Shown in pieces: positions 23,003 through 35,038 of a DNA stretch of 64,000 nucleotides. How positions within the stretch are numbered: position 1 is the first letter of the stretch; each line of letters opens with the position of its first letter. The notes under the pieces are model-generated. The model searched no databases. It was given only the letters and a program-made list of their open reading frames with translations, and was not told the origin of the DNA. Position numbers and translations under genes: made by a program. This DNA is from Cristatella mucedo (lineage: Eukaryota > Bryozoa > Phylactolaemata > Cristatellidae). The stretch spans positions 374,001 to 438,000 of the forward strand of contig WPIO01000053.1 of the NCBI GenBank assembly GCA_009760855.2. Direction: 5' to 3'.

Positions 23003-24213
23003 TTCCCGTACATTCTGTCTGTCTACAAGTTCAGTGATTCCTTTCAATTGATGACATTCACACATGGATGGCAGCACATTTTCTTATATTGAATGATGAT
23101 GCAACCATCTTACTACGTGATGGCACACTAGGTAAGGCGGTTGCTTTCATGACCTCGGTCCCGAGGTCGTGGGTTCGATTCCTGTGGTGGGCGATCCTTT
23201 ATCGCCACTGCAAGCGGTGGTGATAGCCGTCAAGGCTCTTCTGTCGCTATACAAAAAGAGGCTGTTTAAGCAGCTAGGATTTTTTTTTACTAGTTATGGG
23301 CAAACCAAGTGAGATGCAGAAATTGGAAAGGCTAACGCTCAAAGTCGGCTCTGCCAGCATATCTCCCCATGCACGAAATCTAGGTGTTATGTTCCCAAGT
23401 GACCTTTTGTTATACGACCACATAAGCTCCACAGTCATGTCTGCCTACTTTCAGCTACATAAAATTGAAAAAATTCTGGCTTGCTTAGACAGGGAAACGA
23501 CATCTACGTTGGTCCGTGCATTTGTGACATACCGTCTTGACTTCTGTAACTCACTGCTTGCTGGTCTACTGGCCTGTGAAATCAGGCGCTTACAGCAGGT
23601 GCAAAACTCTGCAGCTAGGCTTGTCTGCCGTGAGTGTCGCAGTTGCATCACATCACACCACTTCTCGCCGACCTGCATAGGCTCCCAGTCAAGCAACGAT
23701 CGACTTCAAGGTTTTGTCACTCACTTTTAGGTCCTCTCATTCTTTGGCTCCAGCCTACCTATCAGATCTACTTCTTCCACTAGGCTAAACATTGTACCAC
23801 CAGCTTTTCGGAATCTAGCTGTTTGCCTATACCTCGTGCAAACCTCAAATCTTTTGGAGACCGTGCATTTACTTCTTGTGCTCCCAAAGCCTGGAACTCA
23901 CTCCCGACTTCCCTCACGACATCCCCTGACTTGACCATATTTTAAAGAAATTGAAAAGCGGATCTATTTATGACAGCAATTAGTGGGTCCGTGTGATTCG
24001 TCCTCTGTGTTTATGCATGCTGGCACTGTGCATGCTGCTACTAACCACACTTGGATGCTGACCCTGTGCATGTCGCCCCAAACCATGTTATTCGTGTTGT
24101 TTATCAAGCACGATACCACTCACCATTCGATCGTGTTTCCTTTGCAGCAAATGTAAAGTGCCTAGAAAGAGATTGAGTTCTCTGAGGGCACTTTATCAAG
24201 TGTGTTATTGTTA
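23003..24213 (+). mobile_element. LINE-A, 5'-truncated, with a SINE inside
   Basis: Starts in the block after the RT catalytic site (ATTGATGACATTCACACATGG), is interrupted by a SINE at 23116-23286, and resumes TAGTTATGGGCAAACC. The frame 23296-23730 reads KLERLTLKVGSAS and FVTYRLDFCNSLLAGLL. The end has a perfect hairpin with changed bases on both sides (AAAGTGCC at 24155-24162, GGCACTTT at 24187-24194) and a TTATTGTTATT end. Confidence 0.88.
23116..23286 (+). mobile_element. tRNA-derived SINE in LINE-A
   Basis: TGATGGCACACTAGG (A-box), CCCGAGGTCGTGGGTTCGATTCC (B-box), GGTGGGCGATCC, AAAAAGAGGCTGTTTAAGCAGC and a T-rich end. The target duplication TTACTA lies at 23110-23115 and 23287-23292, which splits a conserved LINE-A coding stretch. 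Confidence 0.9.
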
Positions 24214-24469
24214 TTACCCGAAAAACTTCAAACGATGCACCGGGTGTAGTAGTAGGTTTGACCTTAATTTAAGAAGTCTAGGTCTGATGTCGATCTAGTC
24301 AATCTTTCTTCGAGTCTACACCAGAAAGCTTAGAAAAGCTTCTTTTGTTACTCGAAAACTGATGTCCAGCCACTCACACCCAGAGCAGATTCAGAAGAGG
24401 GTAACATATTTGCTTGTGAAGTCTGAGAGGTCTCTCACTTCCTAGATATTAATTGCTTGGAAGTGATAA

Positions 24470-25572
24470 TAATAATAATAATAATAATGCACTTGATAAA
24501 GCGCCCTCAGAGAACTTAATCTCTTTTTAGATGCTTTACATTTGCTGCAAAGGGAAATGCAATTGAATGGTGAGTAATATCATGCTTGATAAACAAACAA
24601 AATGAATTATTTGGTTAGGGGTGACATGCACAGGGTCAGCATGGAAGTGTGGTTAGTGGCAGCATGCACAGTGTCAGCACGCATAAGCACATGAAGGACG
24701 AAACACAGGGACCCACTATGTGCTGTCCTAAATAGTTGTGTTTTTTCCTTTCAAGTTTTTAACTTTTAAGTTCCTTTTAAATGTGGTCAGGTCAGGGGAT
24801 GTTCTGACGCAGGTCGGGAGGGAGTTCCAGGCTTTGGGAGCACACGAACTAAATGCACGGTCTCCAAAGGATTTAAGGTTTGTACGAGGTATTTGTAGAC
24901 TGTGGATTCCAAAAAGCGGGTGGTACGATGCTTGGCCTGATTGGGGAGTATATCTGAGAGATAGGCTGGAGCCATAGAATGAAGGGACCTAAAAGTGAGC
25001 GACAAAACCTTGAAGTCAATCCGTTGCTTGACTGGTAGCCAGTGCAGGTCGGCGAGAAGTGGAGTAATGTGGCAACTGCGACACTCACGACAGACAAGCC
25101 TAGCTGCAGAGTTTGGCACCAGCTGCAATCGCCTGATCGCACATGCTGGTAGGCCAGTAAGCAGTGAGTTGCAGAAGTCGAGATGGGATGTCACGAATGC
25201 ATGGACCAACTTAGACGTGGTATCCTTATCTAAACAAGCCCGAGTTTTAGCAATGTTAAGGAGCTGAAAATAGGCAGATTTGACTGTGGAGCTGATATGG
25301 TCGTCTAACGAGAGGTCGCTTTGGAACATGACACCTAGATTTCGAGCTGATGCAACAGGAGATATGCTGGCAGAGCCAATTTTGAGTGTCAGCCTTTCCA
25401 ATCTCTGAATCACACCGGGTTTTCCCATAACTAGTAAGTTAGTTTTATCATCGTTTAGTTTTAGAAAATTTGCTGCCATCCATGTGCTGATGTCATCAAT
25501 GCATGCAGCAAGTGAGTTGAGAGAGTTCGTGGTGCTCGAAGGCTGGGAGGGATCAAAGCAAAGGTACAACTG
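24470..25572 (-). mobile_element. LINE-A, 5'-truncated, 260-residue open frame
   Basis: The minus-strand frame 25569-24787 starts just after the YADDTQ motif and includes [60 protein letters not shown] and the C-terminus, which drifts out of frame at the end. The 3' UTR, hairpin (one stem base changed, AAAGCATC versus GGCGCTTT) and (ATT)n lie at 24786-24470. Its 5' end abuts a plus-strand LINE-B at 25572. Confidence 0.9.
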
Positions 25573-27312
25573 TCATAAAAAGTTTCCAGCCTTCTTCACG
25601 GAAACAAGTTTAAACATTCGTGCCTTTATAAGACCACTCCCCAGACTAAAGCAATTTTTAAGTCTGATTTTAGTCTGATTTTTTAGTCTATTTCAGCTGC
25701 TTACTTCCTCGATAGATTTTCCGAGGTTTTAGGCGTGAGGTGTGAGCACTTGAATACAGTCTATTAAAAAGAGCTCGTCTCCTGAAGACCCTATACTTTC
25801 CCTTATCTGTTTCATTCCTCGGCTTAAAAACCGTTGGCGAGAAGCCTTTCCTCTGCAGGTGCTAGACTGTGGAACTCACTTCCATAGTTCTTATGCAACG
25901 ACAACTACTCTCCCGCTGCCGACTATAGCAAACCCTTACCAGCCGTCCTGAGCTGCTACTTCCATGCTATATCGCCACCTCAACTGCTCTCCTGACTCAG
26001 CTATGCTTCTCACTTTCTCGTTGTCGTGTTAGATCAAGTCTTTCGGCTAGCGAATGCTTACCGAAAGCTGCCTGGGCTTTGAATGTGCTATACAAAACTC
26101 CCCTCTGTAACACCCACATAGTCTTTGTGGCTTTGTGGAGTTTCAGCAGAGATACATTACATTACAGTCTGTGATCTTCATTGGCAGACACACTTAGCCT
26201 AGCCACAGCTGAGATTTTTAATGCTTCTCTGGAAAAGGGGGTCGTATCCCATTTCTTAGATCGGCCATCGTTAGACCGATACTTGAAAGCCTGGATTAGA
26301 TTAAGAGGTCCATGCAAACTATTCATAGCAAAGTTTTAATCTTTCCTTTTTTCAAAGATTCATTAACAAATTGTCGCCGAGCAGCTTGTAGTGCACATCT
26401 AAAAGAATAAATTGTCTGAAAAATTCAGTCGTGATTTAAGTGACAGAATGTTTGCAGACTTTCGATCCTAGGTGTCTGCCAGTTTCCTTAAACTAAGCGC
26501 CAACAATATTGAACTGCTACTTAAAGGACACTCGTAGCATGTGGCTGGACTAGAAGACTTCCGCTTTTTTTAATTGGCGATGCTGTTGTGTGACTGTAAC
26601 CATGTGCATGTAATTCAGGCATCGTCTTTGACAACTGCCTAAATTTTGAAAGTTTCCTTAGGAAAACAGCCTCCGCATCTAGCCATCACGTCCGATCCCT
26701 ATTTAAAATGAGAGACTGTCTACCACCGGGGCTTGCAAAAAATTGAACTAGCTCTCTAGTTTTATCTCGGCTAGATTATTGCAAATTCATTTTGGCTGGG
26801 CTACCGCAAAAAGCCATTAGGCCTCTGCAGCTGGTGATAAACATGGCTGAAAGACTAGTTAACCAATCCCAGAGATTTGACCACGTGTCTTATTTTGCTG
26901 AAGGAGCTTCAATGGCTTCCTGTTGATAAACGGATGCAGAGTTCAGTTCGCATACTGACCCACGAGGCCGGCCACGGCTTGGCTCATTAATACCTTGCTG
27001 AACTATCGCGCTTGTGTTATCCTCTGCTCTGAAGGTCCAACAGAGCAGAACTCACCTCCGAAATTCCTAAACGGCACCTACTCTTCTTCTGCCGTATATG
27101 GCACATGCTATCCAGCTCTTTCAGAGCGGCTACTTCCACGCTACTCACTACCTTAATTGGCCTCCTGACTCAGCTATCTGTCTCACTTTCTCTTTGTTGT
27201 GTGAGATGAAGTCTGTTGGCTGCCGGATGCATACCGAAAGCAGCTTTGGCTTTGAGCCCGCTATAGATAACTCTTTTGCTTAATACCCACGTATTCTTTT
27301 TGGAGTGGCCGA
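25572..27312 (+). mobile_element. LINE-B copy with a second LINE-B inserted in it
   Basis: The outer copy starts FPAFFTETSLNIRAFIR (linker region; LINE-B at 9.1 kb has FSAFFTEKIVHIRASIK) and runs to CTCCTGAAGACCCTATAC at about 25790. It resumes at about 26166 (CTGTGATCTTCATTGGCAGAC) through the region after the RT core to the tail at 27310. Between lies a separate LINE-B 3' piece (25791-26165) with its own CATTACATTACA tail. All frames are broken, and the FDTIDH and YADD segments of the outer copy are deleted. Confidence 0.78.
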
Positions 27313-27569
27313 TGCCGATACATAACATTGCATCTTGCTCTTTCACACCCGTAGCAGTTATTTATTCATGTTCATGCATGAGTGTGCTATTGTGTTTCTC
27401 TGCATGTTCGATTCTCTCTCTCTCTCCTCTCTCTGTGTTTTCGTGCTTGAGAGTGTGTCCACTGTGATGCACACTTTTATTGGGATGTGAATGCCCTTGT
27501 ACAGGACGCTCTTCTGTGTCAACTATTTATTGTGAGAACAAAGATTACTACACACTGTTATGCTTTTAG

Positions 27570-30500
27570 AGACCTCAAAATTGTGATACTGGGTGATGGT
27601 GAGGTTGGAAAGACTTCATTCATTTGCCGATACATACATGGCTCGTTTTCACCGGACATCACCAAGGTCAGTGATCCCGGTCTTGTAAACATTCTGGTGA
27701 TATCTGTCTATTCTTGTATTGTTGGGATATCCTGATCATCGTCACCGTACTGTGGTGGCCTGCTGATCGTGATCGCAATGCGATACTGCATATGCACTGG
27801 TATGGACTACTCTTATCAAGGAGGCCATGGCTGTGGAGGTTAAGTAGTGGCTAAGCTGGGATGCATCAACTGACTGAACTGACTGTAGTCTTTACTGACG
27901 TCTTGGTGGTTTTTTGACAGCGTAGAAGTCAATCCTCGTTTACCTTCAATTGCATGCTTTCTTTGTGAACTTTTTTCTAGACGAGATGTGTTAAGCAAAG
28001 CTCTTTGCTGGCTGATGTTCTGAGGGTCGTGTGCGTGCGTACCTAATAATAATAATAATAATATTGCACTTGATAAAGCGCCCTCAGAGAACTTAATCTC
28101 TTTCTAGGCGCTTTACATTTGCTGCAAAGTGATACGCAATAGAATAGTAAGTAAAATCATGCTTGAAAAACAAACAAAATGAATAACATGGTTAGGGGTT
28201 ACATGCACTGGGTCAGCATGCAAATGTGGTTAGTGGCAGCATGAACAGTGTCAGCACGCATAAGCACATCGAGGACGAATCACAAGGACCCACTAAATGC
28301 TGTCCTAAATAGGTATGTTTTTAAGTTTCTTTTAAATGTGGTCAGGTCAGGGGATGTTCTGATGCAGGTCGGGAGGGAGTTCCAGGCTGTGGGAGCATAC
28401 GAGCTAAATGCACGGTCTCCAAAGGATTTAAGGTTTGTACGAGGTATTTCTAGACTGTTGGATTCCGAACAGCGAGTGGTACGATGCTTTGCCTGATGGG
28501 GTAGTATATCTGAAAGATAGGCTGGAGCCATAGAATGAAGAGACCTAAAAGTGAGCGACAAAACCTTGAAGTCAATCCGTTGCTTGACTGGTAACCAGTG
28601 CAGGTCGGCGAGAAGTGGAGTAATGTGGCAACTGCGACGCTCACGACAGACAAGCCTAGCTGCAGAGTTTTGCACCAGCTGCAATCGCCTGATCGCACAT
28701 GCTGGTAGGCCAGTAAGCAGTGAGTTGCAGAAGTCGAGACGAGATGTCACGAATGCATGGACCAACTTGGACGTGGTATCCTTATCTAAACAAGCCCTAA
28801 TTTTAGCAATGTTATGAAGCTGAAAATAGGCTGATTTGACTGTGGAGCTGATGTGGTCGTCTAACGAGAGGTCGCTTTGGAATATGACACCTAGATTTCG
28901 AGCTGATGCAACTGGAGATATGCTGGCAGAGCCAATTTTGAAAGTCAGCCTTTCCAATTTCTGAATAACACTAGGTTTGCCCATAACTAGTAAGTTAGTT
29001 TTATCATCGTTTAGTTTTAGAAAATTTGCTGCCATCCATGATCGGATGTCATCAATGCATGCAGCAAGTGAGTTGAGAGAATTTGAGGTGCTCGAAGGCT
29101 GGGAGGGATCAAAGCAAAGGTACAACTGAGTGTCATCCGCATAGAAGTGAAAGCCTAGATTGTGCTTGGCAATCACATCAGCGAGAGGGAGAGTATAAAC
29201 GGTGAAAAGGACCGGACCTAGCACAGAGCCCTGAGGTACTCCATATTTTAGAGGTTCTTCAGATGATCTTTGTCCATTCACGTCAACACTCTGGAGTCTC
29301 CCACTGAGATAGGACCTGAACCACTGCAGAGCAGTGCCAGTGATGCCCAGGCGAGATGAGAGGCGCTCTAGAAGTACTTTGTGATCGATGGTATCAAAAG
29401 CTGCCGAAAGATCGAGCAAAACAAGAAGAGACACTCTACCCATGTCTGCATTCCTAAGTAGGTCGTTGTATACCCGAAGCAATGCTGACTCTGTGGAGTG
29501 ATTAGCTCTAAAGCCAGACTGGAACTTACTAGCAAGGTGTGAGGTTTCGATATACGAGTTCAGCTGGTCTGCCACGACCCGTTCCAGTGTCTTTGATAGG
29601 AATGGTAGAAGGGAGACTGGGCGGTAGTTGCTTAAGTTCTCTTGGTCTAGTGTAGCTTTCTTGAGAAGTGGCCTGACTACAGCTTTTTTGAAAGGTGCTG
29701 GGACCTGACCTGAGGCTAATGACATATTAATGATGTTGGTTATGCATGGCAGCAGCAGATCAATGCAACGTAGGAGCAGGACAGTGGGAATAGGGTCCAG
29801 TGGACTTGTTGTCTTCTTTGATTGAGATACGAGCTTTAGGACTACATCACTGGTGACCTGTTTAAATGCAGACATTGAGGCGCAGCCAGGAACCGAGGAA
29901 CAGCATTCTAGTGGGAAGGTTGTCATCGCAGGGATGGATTCCCTGATTTTGTCTATCTTCTGCACAAAGAATCGAGAGAAGCGATCGGCTAGATCATCAC
30001 AAGGATCATCTGGTAAGGAGCTAACCTGGGAACGGTTGAGGAGATGGTTTATTGTCGACATCAGCATTTTTGGATTGTGCATCTGTGATTCAACAATGTT
30101 TCTATAGAAGCTAGACTTAGCCTTTGCTAGGATCGATTGGTACGACCTACAGTAGTCTTCATATGCCTGTCGATGGACAGTTAGTCCGGATCTTTTGTAT
30201 GCCTTTTCAAGCTTTCGTTTAGTAGACTTGGCTAGTTTAATGTCTGTGGTAAACCATAGGCCGTCTGGGCGGGGGCGCACAGTGCGCTTTGTCAAAGGTG
30301 CAAACTCGTCGAGCGTGTCAGCTAGTGTCGTGTTGTAGCAATCTACCAGTGATGACAGATCGGAGGGAGGACTGAGCAGCAAAGGTGAAGCAGATATGCT
30401 CGCACGGACAGCATCGATGTCGAGGGTCTTGAGGTTTCGCGATTCACAGGTTATTTTAGAGGAGAATGTGGGCACACACTGTAGATTGAATGAGATCTGC

Positions 30501-33500
30501 ATGTGGTCAGATAAGCAGGATTTGGTGATAACTGGTGATGACAAAGTGCAGTTATATGAGAAAATTTGGTCGAGTGTGTGACCCTTGATGTGGGTAGGGC
30601 CATGCACATGAGCCACAAGAGATAATGAGTCTGTCAATGTACGAAATTCGGTGCTGAAAGCGTCAGATAAGTTATCAAAGTGAACGTTGAAATCCCATAA
30701 CGAGGAAGGATCGATTTCTTGCACACAGAATCGAAATGAGATCGGAGAAATCTGAGATAAAGGAGGATTTGGTACCTGGTGGGCGATAGACTACTGCCAC
30801 TATCGGTAGCTTGTTTTCGGGTGAGACCAGGACAATTGATTCAAAAGACTGCTTCGAGGGTACCGCAAATGGCTTGAAGTTGAATTTCGAGCGCACGATC
30901 ATAGCAACTCCACCTCCAGTTTTGATTGATCTAGGGGTGTGAAAGAACGTGAAACCAGATGGAGTAGCGTCTTTAATTGTCGGGCAGTTTATCGATTTCA
31001 GCCAAGTTTCAGTTAGGGCGAGCAGGTCGATACCATTTTCAGAAATTAGGTCGTTTATTACTAGAGGTTTATTACACATTGAGCGAGGATTCCAAAGGCA
31101 AGCGTTAAGTCTGGCCGATTGGGTTACAACAGGCCTGATGACCACTAAGTTTGAGAGATTTACAGTGACGCATGCGGGGGAGCGTGCTAAGCGGTTCGAG
31201 ACGATGCTAGGAATACCAAACGAGCAGCGTCTAAGCTGGCGGTTCCGGCCACCGCGGCGGCTACGGGGTGCTTTCCTTTTGTTAATGCATAGTTCATGAA
31301 TCTTAGCAACAACATTAATATCTAGGAATGCATTTGATATACGATGACGAAACGATAGCAGCTGCTGACGACCATAACTAACAAGTAGGTTACTAGCCGC
31401 CGGCGTAGCTAATGCAGCCGCCGGCGTGGGAGACCCAGCAGCCCGAAGCGAAAAGCGTTTAGATGTCCATAGGCACGTAATTTCTTACGCGCTACGGTCA
31501 AAAAACAATCAGAATAACTTTAAACAGGTCTTAGCTGTATCGTTTCCGTATACGATGTTCGCAAGAACTTCGGTTTTCGGAAGAATTCTGCAACGAACAA
31601 GAACACACGTTAGAGCGCTCTATGTCAGGAGGCGAGAATGTAGCCACTAGAATCCTGCGTGTGCTCAGCCCCGCCCCATCTTGTCCCCAGCTCATGCCCT
31701 CCCCCTGCCCCCACTGCCCTCTGCCCTGCCTGCCTACTTTAGGCTGGTGAGCTTGGGCTCTGCCTCAGCTAAAACTGATGATCTGCACTGGAACTTTGCC
31801 ATAGCCTACTTTTTCTGTGCTAGTACTACTTCCTGTAGTAAAGTCCCTGTGGAGCTGCGATCTAAATGGCAGCAAGTGGGATCGGGTTGGCAATTACTTC
31901 AACCAAGCAGCTTGGCTGTAGGTCGTTCGCACATCATCGCAGTATTTGGTCGGTGCCGAGTGCTCTGACGAGCTGTCGTGTTGCACATCCCCCCCCCGAC
32001 TACGTGCTATGCCGAGATTCTATTTACTGCAATGGGGCTATGTACATTGAGTGGCCCCAAAAATTGATTAGTCCCATTCGTTGAACTTAACGAGCAGCTG
32101 CATGGGCTGCTTGCTAGGCTACTGCCACACTCCTACTGCTTTCAGCCCTTCCATTTCCTCAAACGTTGGGCTGCTTTTCTAAGCAAGTACTTCTCTAAGC
32201 TCGTGTGCCTTGGCCATGACCTGGCATGGCGGTCGGCCTGCGCTGACTGGCATTGTCTTTCTTGCTCTCTCTTTTTCCAGACTGTTGGAGCTGCATTCAC
32301 TCTCAAGCGTGTCGGCAGTCGCAACGTGGCCATATGGGTAAGCTGTGCTCTTCGTCGTTTGCTCTTGCTCCGTGCTTGCTCCCTAATTTGCTGCTTTGCT
32401 GCACATTTCCTTAGCTTTAAACACAAGGGCCGTTGATCACAGAGGGGCAGTACCCCCTTCTTTGGGAGTAGTGCCGGTACAAGCACACGAGACGAAATAC
32501 TGAGACAAGTCGGGGATTGTTGAGAGCATGGGCCACTTAGCCACGCTGTAGCATTCGTCGATAATTCACAGTCAGTAGCCATCTGTAGGATGACTCTTTT
32601 GGGCGGCTGCTTCTATTGGGGAGGCCTAGCCAAAGTGGTGATGGCAGCAGATAGTGCCTGCCGGAAGCAGTCGGAGCATCGACTCTGCCAGAGTCCTGCT
32701 TAGACCTGCAGCTATGTGTAGCTGATGCTCGTACATGAGCAATAGTGCTAATCCCTTTGCAGCAAGTGTAAAGCACCTAGAAATAGATTAAGTTCTCTGA
32801 GGGTGCTTTATCAAGTGCATTATTATTATTATTATTATTATTGCCACTTGTCTTGGTCAGTATCAACGTTATCAGAAGCTTTTGCTCCGCAAGTACTAGA
32901 ATGTGGAATCCAATCCCCCAATCATTGCACAGTGACATCTACTCTCCTGCTCCCACTGAAGCACATTCTTTCCAGAAGTCCTGAGCTGCTATTTTCATGC
33001 CACTCATCTGCCCATCTGACTCAAACTATGCGACTCACTTTCTCTTTGTTGCTTGAGATGAAGTCTGCGCTCCCTTCCTTACGCATCGTGTTCTGGCATG
33101 TGGTAATTAAGAGGTGTCGCATGGCCGTCCTTGCTAAGCTGGCAGTAGGTAGCCAGCTTAGCCTATCCATGCACGACCGAGCTGCTATTTTCGATGATTT
33201 CCTTGGTAACCTCTTTCTGCCGATGCCCATGTTCCTCCTGCTGCTGCTGCTGGTCATTCGTTGATCGGTGCCATTGCTGGGCCTATTACTTTTAGGACAC
33301 GGCTGGTCAGGAGCGCTATGCCGGTCTCAGCTCGTTCTACTGCCGCAATGCAGGCGCCGTCATCATGGCCTTCGACCTAAAGTCTCTTAAATCCTTTGAG
33401 TCGCTCAGGTAAATCAGGATATCTGAAGTATCTGCTGGCTTGGAGCCGGTATGCATGAGCATGTGTACAAATGTGTTTGTATTCACATATGTATGTTTGC

Positions 33501-35038
33501 TTGCATGCATCTGTGTCTGTCACTGTAACCTGCAAAGCCTTTAAAGATTTGAGTGGTTGTCCTGCTACATGTTTTTCTGTTGTGCAATCCAAGTTTACTT
33601 CCGACCGAGAAGACAGATCGATAAAGAAAGAGAGGAGAGAAAGAGAGAGACACTCAGACAGACAGACGGAACTTAAAAACACACCTATTTAGGACAGCAT
33701 TTAGTGGGTCCCTGTGATTCGTCCTTGATGTGCTTATGCTTGCTGACACTGTGCATGCTGCCACTAACCACATTTGCATGCTGACCCTGTGCATGTCACC
33801 CCTAACCATATTTATCATTTTGTTTGTTTTTCTAGCATGATTTCACTTACCATTCAATTGCATTTCCCTTTGCAGCAAATGTAAAGCGCCTAGAAAGAGA
33901 TTAAGTTCTCTGAGGGCGCTTTATCAAGTGCTTATTATTATTATTATTATTACAGAGCCCAAATGTCTGAGCTACTCAGCTCGTGGTGGGTATCAGGCCG
34001 TCCATGTGTGTGTATGTATCTCCGTCAGTATCTCCGTGTGCTAGGTTCCTTGGTGAAGTGTCAATCAAATTTGTGATTGCTTATTTAAAATCTTGTTAAA
34101 TAGCATAATTGATTAATGCCATACCATTAGCGGTAGGTTTTGTTGACTTTCATCGAGAGAAAGCAGGGAGCGGCTGCTTGAAATGGTGAAATGGACAACG
34201 GAGCCAAGCCGCGGTAGGTTGCCGTACATGTGTTAAGCTTGTTGAGGTGCATGCCTATGAATTTTTTAAGAGCAGTTTTTAGTTTTTACTTTGCACTTTG
34301 GTCTTTTTAGTTTGCTAATTTCATAACTTCGCTAATATTCGGCCAATGAATCCTAGCATGCTGCCGGCGTTGCCCAGGCCGGGGCTGCAGTCGTTACTGG
34401 CCCAGGCCGAGGGTGCTGCAGTATATGGCTCTGGCAGGGTGCTGCAGTTTATGGCCCAGGCCGGGGGTGCTACAGTTTATGGTCCAGATAGGGAGTGCTA
34501 CGGTTTGTGGCCCAGGCCAAAGCACGGCTCGTAGACTCGAGTGCAGCCGAGATGGATGGCCTCTATTTGACCCTCAAGCGCTGAGAGGTCACGGCACTTC
34601 CTTTCTTTTTCTCTAAGGAATCGATTCTCGACTTTGCTGGCTGCTGCACCAGAGGGCAGTCTCAAGCTGATCGTTGGTATGAAGCTCGACACAGTCGACC
34701 AATCGAGCAGCAGCAGACAGGTGGCAGCTGCCGACGCCCAGCGGCTGGCTGTGGAGCTGAACCGAGAGCTGCTTGCAGCGAGGCCAGCAGCAAGTATTCC
34801 CTACTTTGAGACGTCGAGTGTCGATGGCACGAACGTGGCTAAAGCATTTGAGTACATCTTCTGTCATTGCCTCGATGACTACACTGCCCAACAGCAGAGC
34901 AGTGGTGTTGCCGGCGGTTTACGTGGCGAGCCGTGTGGTGGCAATGATAAGATTGAGCTGACTCCTGGTCCAGTTCGCCGTGAGGCCAGTGCAGTTGGCA
35001 GCACACCCAGTAAGAAGGCCGCCTGCTGTAGCAGCTGA
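27570..35038 (+). CDS. RAB20: Rab20-like small GTPase, four recognisable exons
   Basis: Exons are 27570-27666, 32281-32337, 33296-33408 and 34618-35038, each bounded by AG and GT with consistent phase (start phase 2, then 0, 0, 2). They encode KIVILGDGEVGKTS (P-loop), TVGAAFTLKRVGSRNVAIW (switch I side), DTAGQERYAGLSSFYCRNAG (G3 and switch II), a G4 region that reads VGMKLD, ETSSVDGTN (G5) and a C-terminal CCSS for geranylgeranylation. The order YLK-to-IWDTAG without the usual Rab effector text, and the FYCRNAGAVI block, resemble Rab20. Family members act in endosome/phagosome traffic (family knowledge). The Asn of NKxD is Met, which is odd. The initiator exon is not found upstream. Intron 1 (4.6 kb) holds an antisense LINE-A, intron 2 LINE pieces, intron 3 a LINE-A tail and a minisatellite. 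A possible AATAAA is at 35785-35790. Confidence 0.85.
28044..31484 (-). mobile_element. LINE-A, best copy: endonuclease plus reverse transcriptase
   Basis: Two minus-strand frames cover most of the protein. 31484-30675 is open (no stop; long basic N-terminal stretch KRKAPRSRRGGRNRQLRR, then the APE endonuclease: LNACLWNPRSM, LLALTETWLK, GGGVAMIVRS, VAVVYRPPGT). A 2-nt loss at the GDFN motif (near 30700) shifts it into 30724-28280 (814 residues): [93 protein letters not shown]. The 3' UTR has the perfect hairpin and (ATT)n at the left end. It lies antisense in intron 1 of the Rab20-like gene. CR1/L2 clade by motif order. No ATG was found for the N-terminus, and the 5' end lies beyond 31484. 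Confidence 0.92.
32740..32838 (+). mobile_element. LINE-A tail with paired stem changes
   Basis: AAAGCACC (32770-32777) pairs perfectly with GGTGCTTT (32802-32809) around AATAGATTAAGTTCTCTGA, then TATCAAGTGCATT and (ATT)n. In intron 2-3 territory of the Rab20-like gene (between exons 2 and 3). Confidence 0.88.
32839..33070 (+). mobile_element. LINE-B 3' fragment
   Basis: CAAGTACTAGAATGTGGAATCC through CATCTACTCTCCTGCTCCCACTG and GTCCTGAGCTGCTATTTTCATGCCACTC to TTTGTTGCTTGAGATGAAGTCTG equals the LINE-B C-terminus and start of its 3' UTR. Terminal repeat missing. Between exons 2 and 3 of the Rab20-like gene. Confidence 0.8.
33665..33950 (+). mobile_element. LINE-A 3' UTR copy with perfect hairpin
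   Basis: Begins at the last coding bases (GGAACTTAAAAACACACCTATTTAGGACAGC, stop) and runs through the full 3' UTR to AAAGCGCC (33883-33890), GGCGCTTT (33915-33922) and (ATT)n. Sense-oriented in the last intron of the Rab20-like gene. Confidence 0.92.
34376..34535 (+). repeat. GC-rich minisatellite before the last Rab exon
   Basis: A unit of about 33 bp (CCCAGGCCGGGGGTGCTACAGTTTATGG and variants) recurs about five times, ending 80 bp before the acceptor at 34617. The copies are diverged. Confidence 0.85.

Noticed and set aside
27487-27569. Start of the Rab20-like protein at the upstream GTG in the same frame
   Set aside because: The AG at 27568-27569 after a T-rich run fits a splice acceptor, and the upstream peptide is unlike a Rab N-terminus; the true first exon was not found.
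28551-28817. Plus-strand frames over LINE-A regions (also at 21916, 24995, 29853, 30396)
   Set aside because: They recur in every LINE-A copy as antisense shadows of the conserved RT frame.
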